The notes beneath the pieces were generated by a model. That model saw only the letters and a program-made list of their open reading frames with translations, did not search any database and was not told where the DNA came from. DNA of 64,000 nucleotides from Symbiodinium sp. CCMP2592 (Eukaryota > Sar > Dinophyceae > Suessiales > Symbiodiniaceae). The DNA is taken from contig CAJNDT010004890.1 in the NCBI GenBank assembly GCA_905221615.1, forward strand, positions 770,599 to 834,598. The letters are read 5' to 3'. The position numbers and the translations under genes were made by a program. This document shows, piece by piece, positions 33,443 to 45,058 of the stretch (its first letter is position 1; every line of letters starts with the position of its first letter).

Positions 33443-33539
33443 GGTCAAGTTGGCGGTTGTGGGTCGGCTAGAGTCCACCTTCGAAACCCTTGGGGCTGAT
33501 GCTAGGAGAGTAAGGACCCCCTGCAGAAAGACTCTTCTT

Positions 33540-33763
33540 ACTAGGAGGATCGTGGGACTTAGTAAAGTTATAAGTAGCGTCGTTGGGGTTGTAAGTATGA
33601 ACTGAGTTGCGTGGTGTCATAACTCTAATAACTTCCTAAATGATTACCTATAATATTGTGGGGGGGTCATATTATGATTATCGTCTAATATACCCTAAAA
33701 CCCTATTCTAATTATGAAGGCCCCTGGATTATCTTATTCCTCTGTCCCATCATCCTTCAAGTA
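33540..33763. repeat. Foldback family A-like, with a family G remnant inside
   Basis: Outer ends ACTAGGAGGATCGTGGGACT and TCCCATCATCCTTCAAGT. A lone G right arm (AACCCTATTCTAATTATGAA) lies within at about 33700. Confidence 0.6.
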
Positions 33764-34424
33764 GGCCCTAGGCCCTAAACCCTATAGATCCGTTTAAGGA
33801 ACCTGATCCCTATTTTCAGCCTTGAAGTGGCCAGGGAAAAAAGTCCAGACATTTCATGTCATAAACATTCCTTCAAGGAACAGGTCAAACAAAAAGCATG
33901 AAAGTATGGTATGTTAGTCCAAACCCAGTCCTGAGTTAGAACACAGGTGTCAAGGATCTGGGTCTCAGGTAGGATTGCGGCTTCGTATTCCATGTCGCAG
34001 CTTTAGGGATCAGGGTTTGTGATTTCGGGTTTGAGACGAGCAGTACAGGCCTACGTGCAGAAGACCGGAACTCTATGTGGCCGTTTGTATTGCGTGCTTC
34101 TGCCGCGTTTCTGCTCGGAAGCAACTAGCATCCGGTGCCCCGCACAGAAGGACTTGAAACTAAATTGACTCTAAACCCTAAACATCCCTAAGCCCTAGCC
34201 TAAATCTCAGGCTTCCTGAACTTTCTGAAGCCCTAGCCTAAACCCGAGACTTCTAAAACCCTAGCCTAAACCCGAGACTTCTGAACCCCTAGCCTTAAAC
34301 CCGAGACTTCCGGCACTTTCGAAGCCCCACGGCCCTAAGGCTTGGGAGCAACCCAAACCAACGCCCAGTTTCCGAGACCGAGTCTTATATAAGTTAAAGT
34401 TGAAGGTCAAGGTGCCTTATCTAT
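33764..34424. other. Tandem CCCGAGACTTC text, no gene
   Basis: 34180-34330 has about four 30-base units containing CCTAGCCTAAACCCGAGACT. The rest is unique. Confidence 0.5.
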
Positions 34425-34611
34425 ACTTGGAGATTCATGGGTAGATATAAGTGGGGTTATAGGGTTCCTTATTCTAAAGGGTTTAGGGGTTCAGAGTCCA
34501 GGTTAGTTGGCATTGCTAGTTAAAGTGGGGTCCTAGGTCCCCTAACATGGGTTATAACTACAGGTACCCTACCTATAACCCCACTTATAACTACCCATGA
34601 ACCTCCAAGTA
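34425..34611. repeat. Foldback family F, copy 3, enlarged
   Basis: Arms ACTTGGAGATTCATGGGTAG and CTACCCATGAACCTCCAAGT. About 70 extra bases sit in the left half. Confidence 0.8.
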
Positions 34612-35401
34612 CCGCCCTTAGAACCATAATACACATCTTATGTTTTGTGTTGTCTTGGGTTTTATATGAACAACCTCAACAAAAGTAGTTCCTAAGCAGA
34701 CTATCGTTTTGGCGGTATGACAGCCTGACCGGGGGGTCTAAACCCTACTGCTTTGAGGAAACTTAGCCTCCAACAACGGGGTCACAGCAGACTATTTTGT
34801 GGGCTTTAAGATGCAGGTGTCCCCCAAAATCAAGTCAAGAATTCCTGCCCCTTGCGCCAGCGGAAGCTCAAGCAATTAGGGCAGACCCAACAGAGCCACC
34901 ACTGCACATCCATAAACCTATAGCCTGATTAGCAATGTCTGTAGCCACCTGACTCAAAGCACTACCACCCCAGACCTTCAAAAAATCCCTACATTAAGGA
35001 CTATACCCTAAAAGTGTAGTAGGATCCCAAATATGACTTCAGCTATATTCTTTAAAGAAAGCCAAACTGGAGGGGACCATTCAGCAGAGTCCCCCAACCC
35101 TACAGTCTACACCACACTGACCCAACACAACAAACTGGATTTTCAGGCCCCTACGATTACATCATTTCCAGGCCGAAAGCTCGCTGATGCATGGATCCGG
35201 CTAGCGAATATTCGAAACTACCCTTGAGAAAATGAACAAAATATGCCTTTTGGAGATCTCTTTAGCAGAAGCCATGACCCCAAAAAGGAACAACGAAATA
35301 AGCAACCAGGAGCCGCGTAGCTTGAGCCTCCAGTTGACACTCTTCCGGAGCCTCGCCGTTCTCCTGGACATGGAGTTCGGAGCGTCAGGCTCGAATAATA
35401 C
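34612..35401. other. Unique sequence with a lone family E-like arm
   Basis: ACATTAAGGACTATACCCTA at 34990 and AGCTATATTCTTTAAAG at 35040 are weak foldback halves. The short frames at 35033-35425 overlap one another on both strands and are not supported. Confidence 0.35.
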
Positions 35402-35565
35402 ACGGGCCTTAATAATTGCACACACTTTTTGTGTTATTTTGTTTTGTTTTGTTTTTTTTTTTTTGTGTGTGTGTGTGTGTGTGTTTCTTTTTTGAGGGGT
35501 CCTTATTAAAAAGATAATATGATGGGCCCCAAAACCCTATTCTAATTATTAAGTCCCCTATATTA
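35402..35565. repeat. Foldback family G, copy 3, with T/GT run in the loop
   Basis: Left arm GGGCCTTAATAATTG, right arm TTCTAATTATTAAGTCCCC. The loop holds a T run and about ten GT units (35445-35487). Confidence 0.75.
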
Positions 35566-35922
35566 GCAACTGCCAGCATGCTTCGTTTGACCCTCAGCCC
35601 GGAACCCTGTGTTTGGGGTCCGTGTTATAAGGGTGCCGTACAATTTAGAGAACTACCCATATGAGAACACCACCTGGGTTGCCCTTTTCTGCGGACTACT
35701 TCTAGTGGTGGGAAGACTATGGACGTGGGAAGCAGCCGGGGCTGTTCGAAGAGCCTGATGGAATCGACAAAAGCTCGTATAGTATAAACCGAGACCAGAC
35801 GAAATGGGTCTAGGGTTTAGGGTTGAGGGCCCCAAACTGCGTGTACATTACAAACTAGAGCCAAGCCTAAAGCACTGATCATTTTTGAAAGTCCAACCGG
35901 GCCCTTCCAATACTTGTCCAGT

Positions 35923-36152
35923 ACTTGGAGGGTCGGGGGACTTAGTAAATGGTTACATTAGGGACTTATAAGTGCCATAACCCCAGTTAGGGTCCCATTT
36001 AGGGTACTTATAAGTCTACTTACTACCTACTTACTAACCCCTAAACCCCTAAACCCTAAACCCTATAGTACCCTTATAGAGCCCTTCAAAGGAACCCTTA
36101 GAATCCCCTTTAAAGGAGCCCCTGCTTACTAAGTCCCCCGACCCTCCAAGTA
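35923..36152. repeat. Foldback family A, copy 9, with an 88-bp insert
   Basis: Outer and inner arms are intact, but 36037-36124 is foreign CCCTAAA/GGAACCC text between two copies of CTTACTA. Confidence 0.85.
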
Positions 36153-36230
36153 AGCCAGGGTCCTACTGACAAGGGGCGGCTTCTCCGGGTATTATGCTAG
36201 GTCCAGTATATCGTGAGTATACCCATAGTC

Positions 36231-36407
36231 TCCATTGCAGTTCCTTTTTTGGGCTACCTATAGTCTCCATTGTAGTTCCTTTTTTGGGCTACCTATAGTC
36301 TCCATTGTAGTTCCTTTTTTTGGGTTGATCAAACAGATACTATAGAATCCTAACCATCGAACTGACTGGTTAGCCAAAAACAGGAACCACAATGGAGACT
36401 AGAGGTA
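36231..36407. repeat. Foldback family C, copy 2, left arm triplicated
   Basis: Three tandem 35-base copies of the left arm (CCTATAGTCTCCATTGTAGT onward) face a single right arm (AGGAACCACAATGGAGACT). Confidence 0.85.
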
Positions 36408-36466
36408 CAATGTATGCATGTGGAGGTGGGGAATTAGTGCCGCTTCTGACGAAGGCAGCCACCAAC

Positions 36467-36469
<3 letters not shown>

Positions 36470-36504
<35 letters not shown>

Positions 36505-36775
36505 CTGCCTCTGTCCGTCTCGCTGTTTCGCACTGAATATGCACACAAACAAATACGTACACACATAAGCCATATGAATGCAAATTAATTAGAGATGTAT
36601 ACTTAAATAAATATATAGATATATACATACATATGTAGGTATATACATATATACATGGGTAGATAACAATAAGCAGATAGGTTTACACAGGTACATACAC
36701 AGAGATAGAGGTACATAACCTCTATCACACAAACATATGTATATGTATATATACATATCTATACTCACTCTCACA
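36470..36775. repeat. CT microsatellite and TA-rich tract
   Basis: (CT)n at 36470-36500, then ATATATACATACATATG-type sequence to 36775. Confidence 0.85.
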
Positions 36776-37254
36776 CGGGCGCTAGCTTCCGGTGGATTTT
36801 TGTAGAACCCTCGCAAGCGGGTCATTTCGGTGGCACATTTTCGGCACAGGACCGAAGCCCAACATTAACCAGCTCCCAACTCGGTAGGAAAATCGCCATC
36901 ATGGTTGAACTCGCGCTCCTTTCAAGGCTTCTTTACTGGGTTACTTCAAGGCTCTATAACGGTCTTCGGGTATATTGCAATCCAATTAGACATGGATAAT
37001 CAGAGGATATGGCACTTATTCCACGTTTTTCGGATCAGTTCTGCCTATGACTTTTTGTCTGTTATAGTTACTTGGGAAACCCTCCCCGTCCCAATTACCG
37101 GCACTTTCAACCCGGCTCATAACTACCCGTAGACATTGAAATTGAAGCAGTCAGCCACGTAACTACAAGATTCGACAACATGTGCTAGAGTTTAACTAGG
37201 GTTTAGGGTATAGGGTTTAGGGCTATTCCCATCAGTGGACATGTTTTCCTACCT
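36776..37254. other. Nothing recognised
   Basis: Unique sequence with short frames. TTTAGGG units at 37200-37225. Confidence 0.4.
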
Positions 37255-37543
37255 GGGCGTGCGAGAGCTTGGCCCCCTGGCATTTCCACTTGTACGCTGC
37301 GCGGCACAATTTGGACAGTCGAGTGGCAAGCATCCGAGGAAAAACTTCCTACGTGCCAACGACAAGGTATCAACATTTCCTTAATATCAATGCCCCATGG
37401 CATGTTGCAGCCATGCAGACGCAGTGGAACGGCCGAGGACTCAACAAGATCAACATCTCCGGCCATAGGTTCCCTAGGTGCGGAGATGATGCCTGGCTGC
37501 CTCTCGGCTGCCAAGGCTTCGGGAAGCCAGTCTGATGTAAACG
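37255..37543 (-). CDS. Possible internal exon, product unknown
   Basis: The minus strand is open through TSDWLPEALAAERQPGIISA, VDLVESSAVPLRLHGCNMP and DIKEMLIPCRWHVGSFSSDA. Its composition is protein-like and free of the Pro/Asn/Leu runs that telomeric text produces. An AG (ATCAG|AC) precedes the segment at about 37540, and a GT donor (CCCAG|GTAGG) follows at about 37255, so it can be read as one exon. No partner exon was identified within the surrounding repeats, and no family was recognised. Plus-strand frames over the same DNA are shorter and less convincing. Confidence 0.35.
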
Positions 37544-38698
37544 CTGCCGTAACCTACCAGAAGCCACTTTTTTGTAGGTCCTTATTATTTACCCCAATCT
37601 GCAGTCTATGGGAACTCTAGCAACAAAATAGGTTCTTGTAGGTTAGGGTAAAGCCTGAACTCATCGAAACAAGAAACCCTGCAGGACCCCGCAACAGTAC
37701 GGCGGAGCCCTAAACCCTATGCCCTATGTTCGTTCAAGCCATGTGCTTCTTCTGCTAGCCCGAAGCCTTCGAGACAAAGGTTTATGGGTTTAGGATTTAG
37801 GGCTTTAGGGTTTAGGGTGTTGGATATGGTTGGATGACGCAAGAGCACGGATAACATTCTAGTGGGTTTGGGTTGAGGGTTTCGTTTTTTTCAATAAGTC
37901 TTCGTTCGGTGCAAACAGTGGCACTTGCATGTTCTAGGCTGGTTAGTGGTTAGACACAAACATTTGCGAGATTCTGGATAAGCTAGATTCTGCAGCACAT
38001 CTGAGACCCGCATATACCAAAACGTAAACTGTGTGACTGTGTGTATATACTTCATATACGTATACATATACGTACACAAATAAATAAAAGAGAGAGAGAG
38101 AGAGAGAGCCTGTGTGAACTCGCGTTGCAATGTTTTCGATATCAGAACACCTGCATACAGCAATCACTCTCAACATCTCAAACCTCACCCCCCTAACCCT
38201 AAACCCTAAACTCCCTAAACCCTACGCCCCACTCGCAACCATAAACCCCTGAACCCTGGCCCCGACCCGCGTAAACCCGAAACCCCAAAAACAAGAATGT
38301 GACGGCTGTGGTTTAATATGGGGGCCTTCACAACTAGATTTGATTTTGGGATCCATTATACTATAAATTTTAGGAAGGAGCCCCCGAAAATAGCCCTATA
38401 CTATAGGGTTTAAGGCTTTAGGCACCTGGTAGGTAGTTAGGTAGTTACGGGTTCGAGTCGACGCGCTTCCATCAGTCCAAAAAGGAATGCCCACTTAGGC
38501 TTGAATTGCTGTGCTTTCGAGTGGAACGCAGAGGCCTGATAACTAAACCTCCGCCCCTTAAGGGTGATAATAATCCGGACCTTGAAGAAAGGGGGCTGCA
38601 GTACTTATCAGGGGTCTACAGTAGACTCGGGAAATAGTCGTAAGCCGGGCAAGTGCTACAGGCAGCGCTGGACCAATTTCTAAATTAGAGCTACCAGA
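37544..38698. other. TTTAGGG/CCCTAAA text and an AG microsatellite
   Basis: TTTAGGG text at 37790-37820, TA-rich tract at 38040-38075, (AG)n at 38089-38108, CCCTAAA text at 38190-38290, then a lone G-like arm at 38330. Confidence 0.5.
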
Positions 38699-38807
38699 CC
38701 CTAAGGCTCCATGTACCCATATAGTAGGTACTTAGGCCTTAAAGGGGTCCCTATATGGGTACTTTAAGGCCTAAGTAACTACTACATGGGTACATGGAGC
38801 CTTTGGG
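38699..38807. repeat. Foldback family B, copy 6
   Basis: Long near-perfect arms starting CCCTAAGGCTCCATGTACCC and ending GGGTACATGGAGCCTTTGGG; the GTAGGTACTTAGGCC subfamily, as at 15888. Confidence 0.9.
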
Positions 38808-39070
38808 AGAATTGCTCAGACTCAGACTGGCTCCACAAAAGGTCTTCTCCAGACTCCGCTAATCAACATTAAACAGAAGAATTCGAAAGAGTCAACATCT
38901 ACCGTCCTCAAGTCTGCACTGTCTTGTCGTACAAGGCAGGGAATGCGTGCCATAGGAACAGCAGATGGTACGGAAACGTGGGACCCAAGACACCTCAAAT
39001 CCTAAACCCCAAATCCCAAACCCTAATCCTCAAACCCTAGATGCTATTCAACCCTTAAAACCGTCATGTT

Positions 39071-39163
39071 CACCCCGAATAACCTACCTTTTTAGGTTTC
39101 CGCATTATGATTTTCTTATAGAAGTCTAATTTCAACCCTTAAAAAGTTAGGCTATTCGGGGTT
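39071..39163. repeat. Foldback family M, copy 2
   Basis: Arms CACCCCGAATAACCTACCTT and AGTTAGGCTATTCGGGG. Confidence 0.75.
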
Positions 39164-39334
39164 CAATAAGGCATGACCAAGCCAATATCCAAGATTAAAT
39201 CTCTTCAACCTGATCACTTGTGATGCGCGGAAGGTGCACCGAGATGTCGGTGCCGAAGCCTCCGGCCAGGGGTTCCTTGAAGTGCTCAGAGGGACCGATA
39301 CAGTAAGGGATCTCATGACAGATCCAGAAACAAA

Positions 39335-39490
39335 GGTTTAGGGCTTTAGGGTTTAGGGGTTTCTGGTTTGTGGGGTTTATATAGGGTTTATAGGGTTTAG
39401 GGGTTTAGGGGTTTCGGGTTCATAGGGGTTTAGGGCTTAGGGGTTTAGGCATTACGGTTTAGGGGTTTAGGGTGTAGGGGTTTAAGGTTT
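39335..39490. repeat. TTTAGGG text
   Basis: Degenerate TTTAGGGG tandem on the plus strand. Confidence 0.7.
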
Positions 39491-39638
39491 CCGGAACGGT
39501 ACTACCAGGGTCTTTAGGGCTGCAGGTCTTGGCTTTAGTTAGGGTTAGGCTTCAAGTATTTGGGCTGGAGCTGGGGGTTTAAGGCTTCGGGTTTAGGGCT
39601 TTGCTTGTTCTAGTGGGATTGAGGACCTCTAAACCCTA

Positions 39639-39739
39639 CCTATAGTCTCCATTGTAGTTCCTTTTTTGGTTTAACCAATTATATTTTAAGGATCCTATAA
39701 GGTAACGCCAAAAAGGTACTACAATGGAGAATATAGGTA
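39639..39739. repeat. Foldback family C, copy 3
   Basis: Arms CCTATAGTCTCCATTGTAGT and ACTACAATGGAGAATATAGG. Confidence 0.9.
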
Positions 39740-40063
39740 CATCTCTACATCTCTGAACCCTAAAACCTATACCCTAAGCCTAAGCTTGAGGTTATGGCTT
39801 CTGAACCAGGAGCCCGGCAACCAAGAATCCAGATCAGCTGATGAGATGGTGTGGGTATGGAGGTTGTGAATATTTAGCAACCTTTATTCCTTGGGGTTAT
39901 ATTCTTCCTTCGGGCTCCGTATCATCATTATCATAAAATATAATCTGATGTGTACAGAGTGGTTTCGGCTTTACGGTTTAGGGTTTATGGATTGTCAACA
40001 TGTTTTGAAATAATTGCTAAGGGTTCTTGGTCATGCTCCATTATACCTCCTTATTCTAGGAAG

Positions 40064-40135
40064 TAGTGGAAGTCGTCGTCGTAGTCGCAGTCGTAGCAGT
40101 AGCAGTAGAAGTTGTTGTAGTAGCAGCAATAGTAT
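40064..40135. repeat. Degenerate GTC/AGT triplet block
   Basis: GTCGTCGTCGTAGTCGCAGT and GTAGCAGTAGCAGTAG. Open frames over it are simple-sequence artefacts. Confidence 0.75.
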
Positions 40136-40259
40136 TCTTAATTGTCTTACTTACTGTAACTATCTCTTCGAGCTCGAACACTACGGTACGGAGCAGCTTC
40201 GTGCGTCCTACCAGACTCTATGCTAAGATCCCGTATTCCTGGAAACTCTAATTCAAAAC

Positions 40260-41377
40260 TAATGGTTTAGGGTTTAGAACTTAAGGACTGAAGGGAGTAG
40301 GGGGAAAGCAACCGTTTGCCAATTTGCCACCCAAGAAATCCACGTGCCTGGGTAAGATGTCAAATCCAGCTTTCCTCCCAAGTACCGTGCATGCAGCCGG
40401 GAGAGAGGCAATCCTCAAAGTGGCAACATCATGTGCGGCTGCGGTTTTTTGTAGAGGGTTACCGGTTTAGGGTTCAGGATGCATCGGTTTAATTTAGCTA
40501 AAATCCAGGTTGCATCATCAGTCATTGGGGCTGGGTCCCTAAGGTTTCGGGTTCCTGGGAGTTGCGTCGCGGGATTTCAAGCTATCTTGCGCTTTGCAAA
40601 CCGAACACTGACCAGCTCGTGGGTACTTATGGGCACGGTCATAAGTTAAATCCTACAGCAACCACACACTAGTAGCTACCTACACGTCGCCTAGAGCACT
40701 AATGGACGGTAACTGCCTGTCCCCACCAACTGTCAAGAGCGCCTAACGTAGACCCCTGGTGATCCAGCCCCTTGTCTCTGCATGAAGATGAAGATGCTCC
40801 TTAATCATCTGCCCTCTAAAGGGAAGTGTCAGACGATTTGTCCGGATTGTCTTCATAAAATGTTCAAGCGACCGACACCATATCCCGACAAGGGAGTCGC
40901 TGTGGTGCTCTTTGAATGTGCCGTCTGCGCCTGCCGGGAGGGAGACTGAACAGGCTGACCAGGTACCGGCCCCGCCATGTATGTTGATTTGCGGTTTAAG
41001 TATAGGGTTTAGCCACGTATTTGCTCAACAAACTCACAGTCCTGCAAGCACGTAAAGGTTGGACTCTGATTTCGCAAGCTTGCTGAAGCCATTCCTACAC
41101 ACCGTCTCAGCACCGACCGTGTAAATGACAAACACATGCATGACGACCCCGTAGCAGAACCCAACCAATAGGACTTCTGCAGGAATAAAGACCTCTCGCA
41201 CCAAGGGTTGCCGACGTGGGAAAACTTACCTAACCTGTCCTGCCATGCAATACTTGATTCCTTCTATGCCTGTGATCACCCATGTTCTGTTGAGTTCTTG
41301 TTGTTTGGCACGCACTGAGATGAAACACGAATGACATTCTCAAAAAGCACATATATCGGCCGTAGTGGTACGTAATC
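40260..41377. other. Unique sequence, nothing recognised
   Basis: No foldback, telomeric text or long frame is seen in this stretch. Confidence 0.4.
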
Positions 41378-41490
41378 GTTGTCGCCGTCGTACTAGTAGC
41401 AGTAGCCGTCGTAGTCGTAGTCGTCGTCGAAATTTAGTAGTGCTTAACGCCTGGCAATAGCAGCAGCAGTTGTAGTTATTGTCGTCGCCA
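41378..41490. repeat. Degenerate GTC/AGT triplet blocks
   Basis: GTAGTCGTAGTCGTCGTCG and a second short block AGCAGCAGTTGTAGTTATTG. Confidence 0.7.
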
Positions 41491-41777
41491 TCCGTGTGAG
41501 AGAACTAGGAACAGCAGGAACAATCCATCCGGTCTTGATGCTCAGAACGGGTCGCAATGAATAAACTGGCCAAAATCCAACCCACAACCATTAAGCCTAA
41601 ACCCTAAACACTTAATCCCGAATAGAACCCTAAACCTAAACCCTAGACCCTAAATCCCTAATTAAGCTCTAAGTCCCAAACCTTCAACCTCAATCCCTGA
41701 ACCTTAAACCCTAAACGCCAAACCCTTGTGTACCTTTGTAGAGCCCTTCACAGGAACCCTTGCATAAACCCCTGCAA

Positions 41778-41888
41778 ACTTGGAGGTTCATGGGTAGCTG
41801 TAAGTAGCGCTATAAGTCCCCTAACATGGGTTATACGTGTAGTTACCCTACTTGTAACTCCACTTATAACTACCCATGAACCTCCAAG
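41778..41888. repeat. Foldback family F, copy 4
   Basis: Arms ACTTGGAGGTTCATGGGTAG and ACTACCCATGAACCTCCAAG. Confidence 0.9.
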
Positions 41889-42074
41889 AAGGAACCCTAA
41901 ACCCTATACCCTTGCAGAATCCGTGTTGATCCCGTTGCAGACAGGAACCCTTCTATAAACCCCCTGTAAAGGAACCCTACACCCTAAAGCGCTAACAACA
42001 TCCTGCGCTCCCGGCCGGACTGCCTCACGCGCAGCTGCTCCATAAAGGTACGACCTTGAGCCGGCAGCAGACCG

Positions 42075-42180
42075 AGAGAGCCCACTACCCCTTAAATGAG
42101 GAACATACCTTAAATTATAGGGGCCTTGATATTATGGTTTAAGGAATATTCCTTAATAAAGAGGTATTGGGCTCTTTGGG
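42075..42180. repeat. Foldback family E, variant, copy 4
   Basis: Arms AGAGAGCCCACTACCCCTTA and AAAGAGGTATTGGGCTCTTT. Confidence 0.75.
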
Positions 42181-42199
42181 CAATGCTTACTACAGCGGC

Positions 42200-42390
42200 G
42201 CGGACTACAATTAGGGTTCAGGGATGAGGGTTTCAGGGTTTGGGGTTTAGGGTTCAGGGATGAGGGTTTAGGGTTTTGGTTTCAGGGATGAGGGCTTCGG
42301 GTTTGGGGTTTAGGGTACTACTAGCACCACCTCCGACTTCTTCCTGCTACTAGCTACTGCTACAACTTCTGGTTCTGCTGCTTCTGCCAT
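42200..42390. repeat. TTCAGGGATGAGGG tandem and a triplet block
   Basis: Three units of about 38 bases containing TTCAGGGATGAGGG, then CTGCTAC/TTCTG-type triplet sequence. Confidence 0.65.
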
Positions 42391-42709
42391 TACAGTCTTC
42401 AGCCTCTCAAGACATCCGCGTCCAACAAAATACACGGCCCGTTAAAGCCGGTAAGAATCTTAGCAAGTAAGACCCTGTTGAGCCCGGGAACAGACTCAAT
42501 ATCCCGGAGGCCTACCTTTATTTTGGGCTTCCAGGCAGCGCTGTTTAACACAATCTGTCGAGCAGCCTATCCATCAATGCATCTATCTACTTGCCAGTCC
42601 ATGTAGAATCTTTTCGCAGATGAATCCGGCGATCCAAGAACACATGCATACCTGCTGGCGCACATACAGCCTTGTGCCTTACCCTCCTGCATGACCTGAA
42701 TCACCTCAT

Positions 42710-42964
42710 TGGAAACTTACAAAAAACACAAACAAGCAAGCAGCCAACCAACCGACCAACCAACCAAGCCTCCCAAACAAACGAACAAAAAACAAACACA
42801 AACACACAGACAAACTTACTTACTTACTTGCATGCATACATACATGCATAAGAACTCACCAACCAACCAACCAACCAGCCACCCAGCCAGCCAGCCAGAC
42901 AACCAACCAAACAACCAACCCACAGACAGAGACCGAGACAGAGAGAGAGAGAGAGAGGGACAGA

Positions 42965-43032
<68 letters not shown>

Positions 43033-43165
43033 ACCCTAAATCCTAAACCCTTAAACGAACAAGCATCAAGCGAGTCCATCCGTCCGTCCATCCAAAGATG
43101 CATGCATCCCATCCTTTCATACATGCAACCATCCCTACATCCATCCGTACATCCATCCGTCCACA
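42710..43165. repeat. Period-4 drifted microsatellites with a GA tract
   Basis: (ACCA)n, (CAAA)n, (TTAC)n, (ATAC)n and (CAGC)n runs follow each other, then (GA)n at 42941-43022, then (ATCC)n to 43165. The 246-codon frame here is built from these runs. Confidence 0.85.
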
Positions 43166-44424
43166 TCCAGCTATTCATCACGCAAACACTCATAGACCAA
43201 ATACGCTATTTTGCATGCAGGCATTATGCTTCTATTTCGGAGGTCTGGGTGTCGGAGCGGGCCATGATTACGCTGTATTCGCACAGAAGTGTGGCCGTAC
43301 ACAGTCCCTTAAGCATGGATCCGCAGCAGTTGCCTGGAATGTCTGTTCGGCAATCAGGACTGGACACCAAACCCCAACGGCTTCTGGTCAAAGAGCCCGA
43401 TCGAGGCTGCTGGGAAGTGAAATCTAGAACACTGATACGTGCAGCCTGAAGCAGCCCTCATGGGAATCAACGGGTGCAGTTACAATCCAAGCCACTTCCA
43501 AACGATGAAAACGACAACAACAATTACGACTGTGCTTTTTGCACACCTTCGAGGTTCATGAGTAGTTATAAATGCTCTAAAGGGGTTACAAGTAGGGTAA
43601 CTACAATTAAAACTTCTGGCCCATATCAGGGGATATAAAACCCTTAACCCTAAAAAACCCAGACCCTACGACGACTCAAGATACCAACCCCCGGCCGAGC
43701 CGCCAAATTCGGTCGCCCACATGGCTCGGGATGCCGCCCGCGCGGTCACTGACGCGGATCAGTACCTGCGTATCGTCGCGGCCTCGAAGAGCAGGTTTGC
43801 TTTCTGTTCATCAACCGTTTTCAATATTGGGCTTAGGGTTTAGGGTAAGTTTACGGCCCAGAACCCTAAATGGAAAGTTTAGGGTGTAGGGTTTTAGGAT
43901 GACTTTCGGGCCTTTGGTTAGGAGCCTGAACAGTCAACCACACTACAGGTTTAAAATTAACCTAAATCCTTGCTAACCCCTACGCCCCTGATCCCTCAAC
44001 CGTAAAGGCTAAAAGGTGCCGGGCTGGAGCCCACAAAGCCCGGCACACACCTTACCTTCACCCTTGGTTGCCTCGCCCTTTTTCGAGAGCTCCCGAGGTA
44101 TTTGACCCACGAAGGACGCGGCGTAAGTGTTCGGGCCTGCCTCAAACCGGGGAACCCTACGTCAAATCCCTTAAAACCCTACACCCCAAAGCAGAACCCT
44201 TGAATCCAAGCCTGTACCCCAAAACTCCAAGCCCTATCACACCTTCCGGAACCATTGAAGGAAGCTTTTTGGAACTTACTAGGAAACCTCGACCACCCTC
44301 AACCCCAAACCTTTAACCTTCAAAGCTACGAGCTCGAAAGCCCTGCAAGCCCTGAACTCCTTGACTGCTCGGATGTGAGATCTGGGAGCACGGCAAATGA
44401 GCACATGGATCGGACGATCCTGAT
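43166..44424. other. Mostly unique sequence, no confirmed gene
   Basis: Frames at 43166-43449 have some protein-like text but no motif. A lone family F arm is at 43550. TTTAGGG text is at 43830-43900. Confidence 0.35.
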
Positions 44425-44531
44425 ACTTGAAGGTTCATGGGTAGTTATAAGTGAGGCTACCATAAATCCCCCTAACGGTATAGTTGCCCTACTTCCAACT
44501 CCGCTTGGAAGTACCCAGAACCGCCATGTAG
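44425..44531. repeat. Foldback family F, copy 5, degenerate
   Basis: The left arm ACTTGAAGGTTCATGGGTAG is clear. The right arm is eroded (GGAAGTACCCAGAACC). Confidence 0.65.
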
Positions 44532-45058
44532 AGCCAGGCCACGGGTTCAGGATTTAGGGCTTAAGGTTTAGGGGGTCTTGCGCTTAAGATTTAAGGGTTC
44601 AGGGTTGAGGGCTCAATCAAGGGACAGGCGGTGTAGACCCCTGCCCACTGATGAACCAACTCCTTGTCTTAAAGGCCCTCATATGAGGATCAACTGACCA
44701 ACATGATAATCCCTGTTGATTTTGTGAGGACAAGGGCTATTAATCTGAAAACACCCTCAACCCTAAACCCTACAGCCTAAGCCCGAAACCCTCAACCCCT
44801 ACCCCCTAGTATCTCTTCTCAGGAGCCCCAGTTAAATCCCCTTAAAGGAAGGATAAACCCTGTAATTCCCTTAAAAGAAGCCTGCACCCTCAAACCCTAA
44901 ACCCCAAACCCTTAACCCCAAACTCTGAACCCTCAACCCCAAACCCTAAAGCCTGAACCCTAAACCCTGCAGTAGTCTTCCCTTAGCGTCCTCGATCTCA
45001 TCCGGCCCGAAACTCGTCAGAGTCGCCTCGCGAAGCTGGGGCTTGCGAGCTCGGAGTT
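44532..45058. repeat. TTTAGGG then CCCTAAA text
   Basis: Plus-strand TTTAGGG at 44540-44610 and CCCTAAA at 44755-44970. No gene. Confidence 0.6.

Noticed and set aside
42709-43449. 246-codon plus-strand frame
   Set aside because: About 110 codons are four-base and two-base microsatellite runs. The remaining part has no motif.
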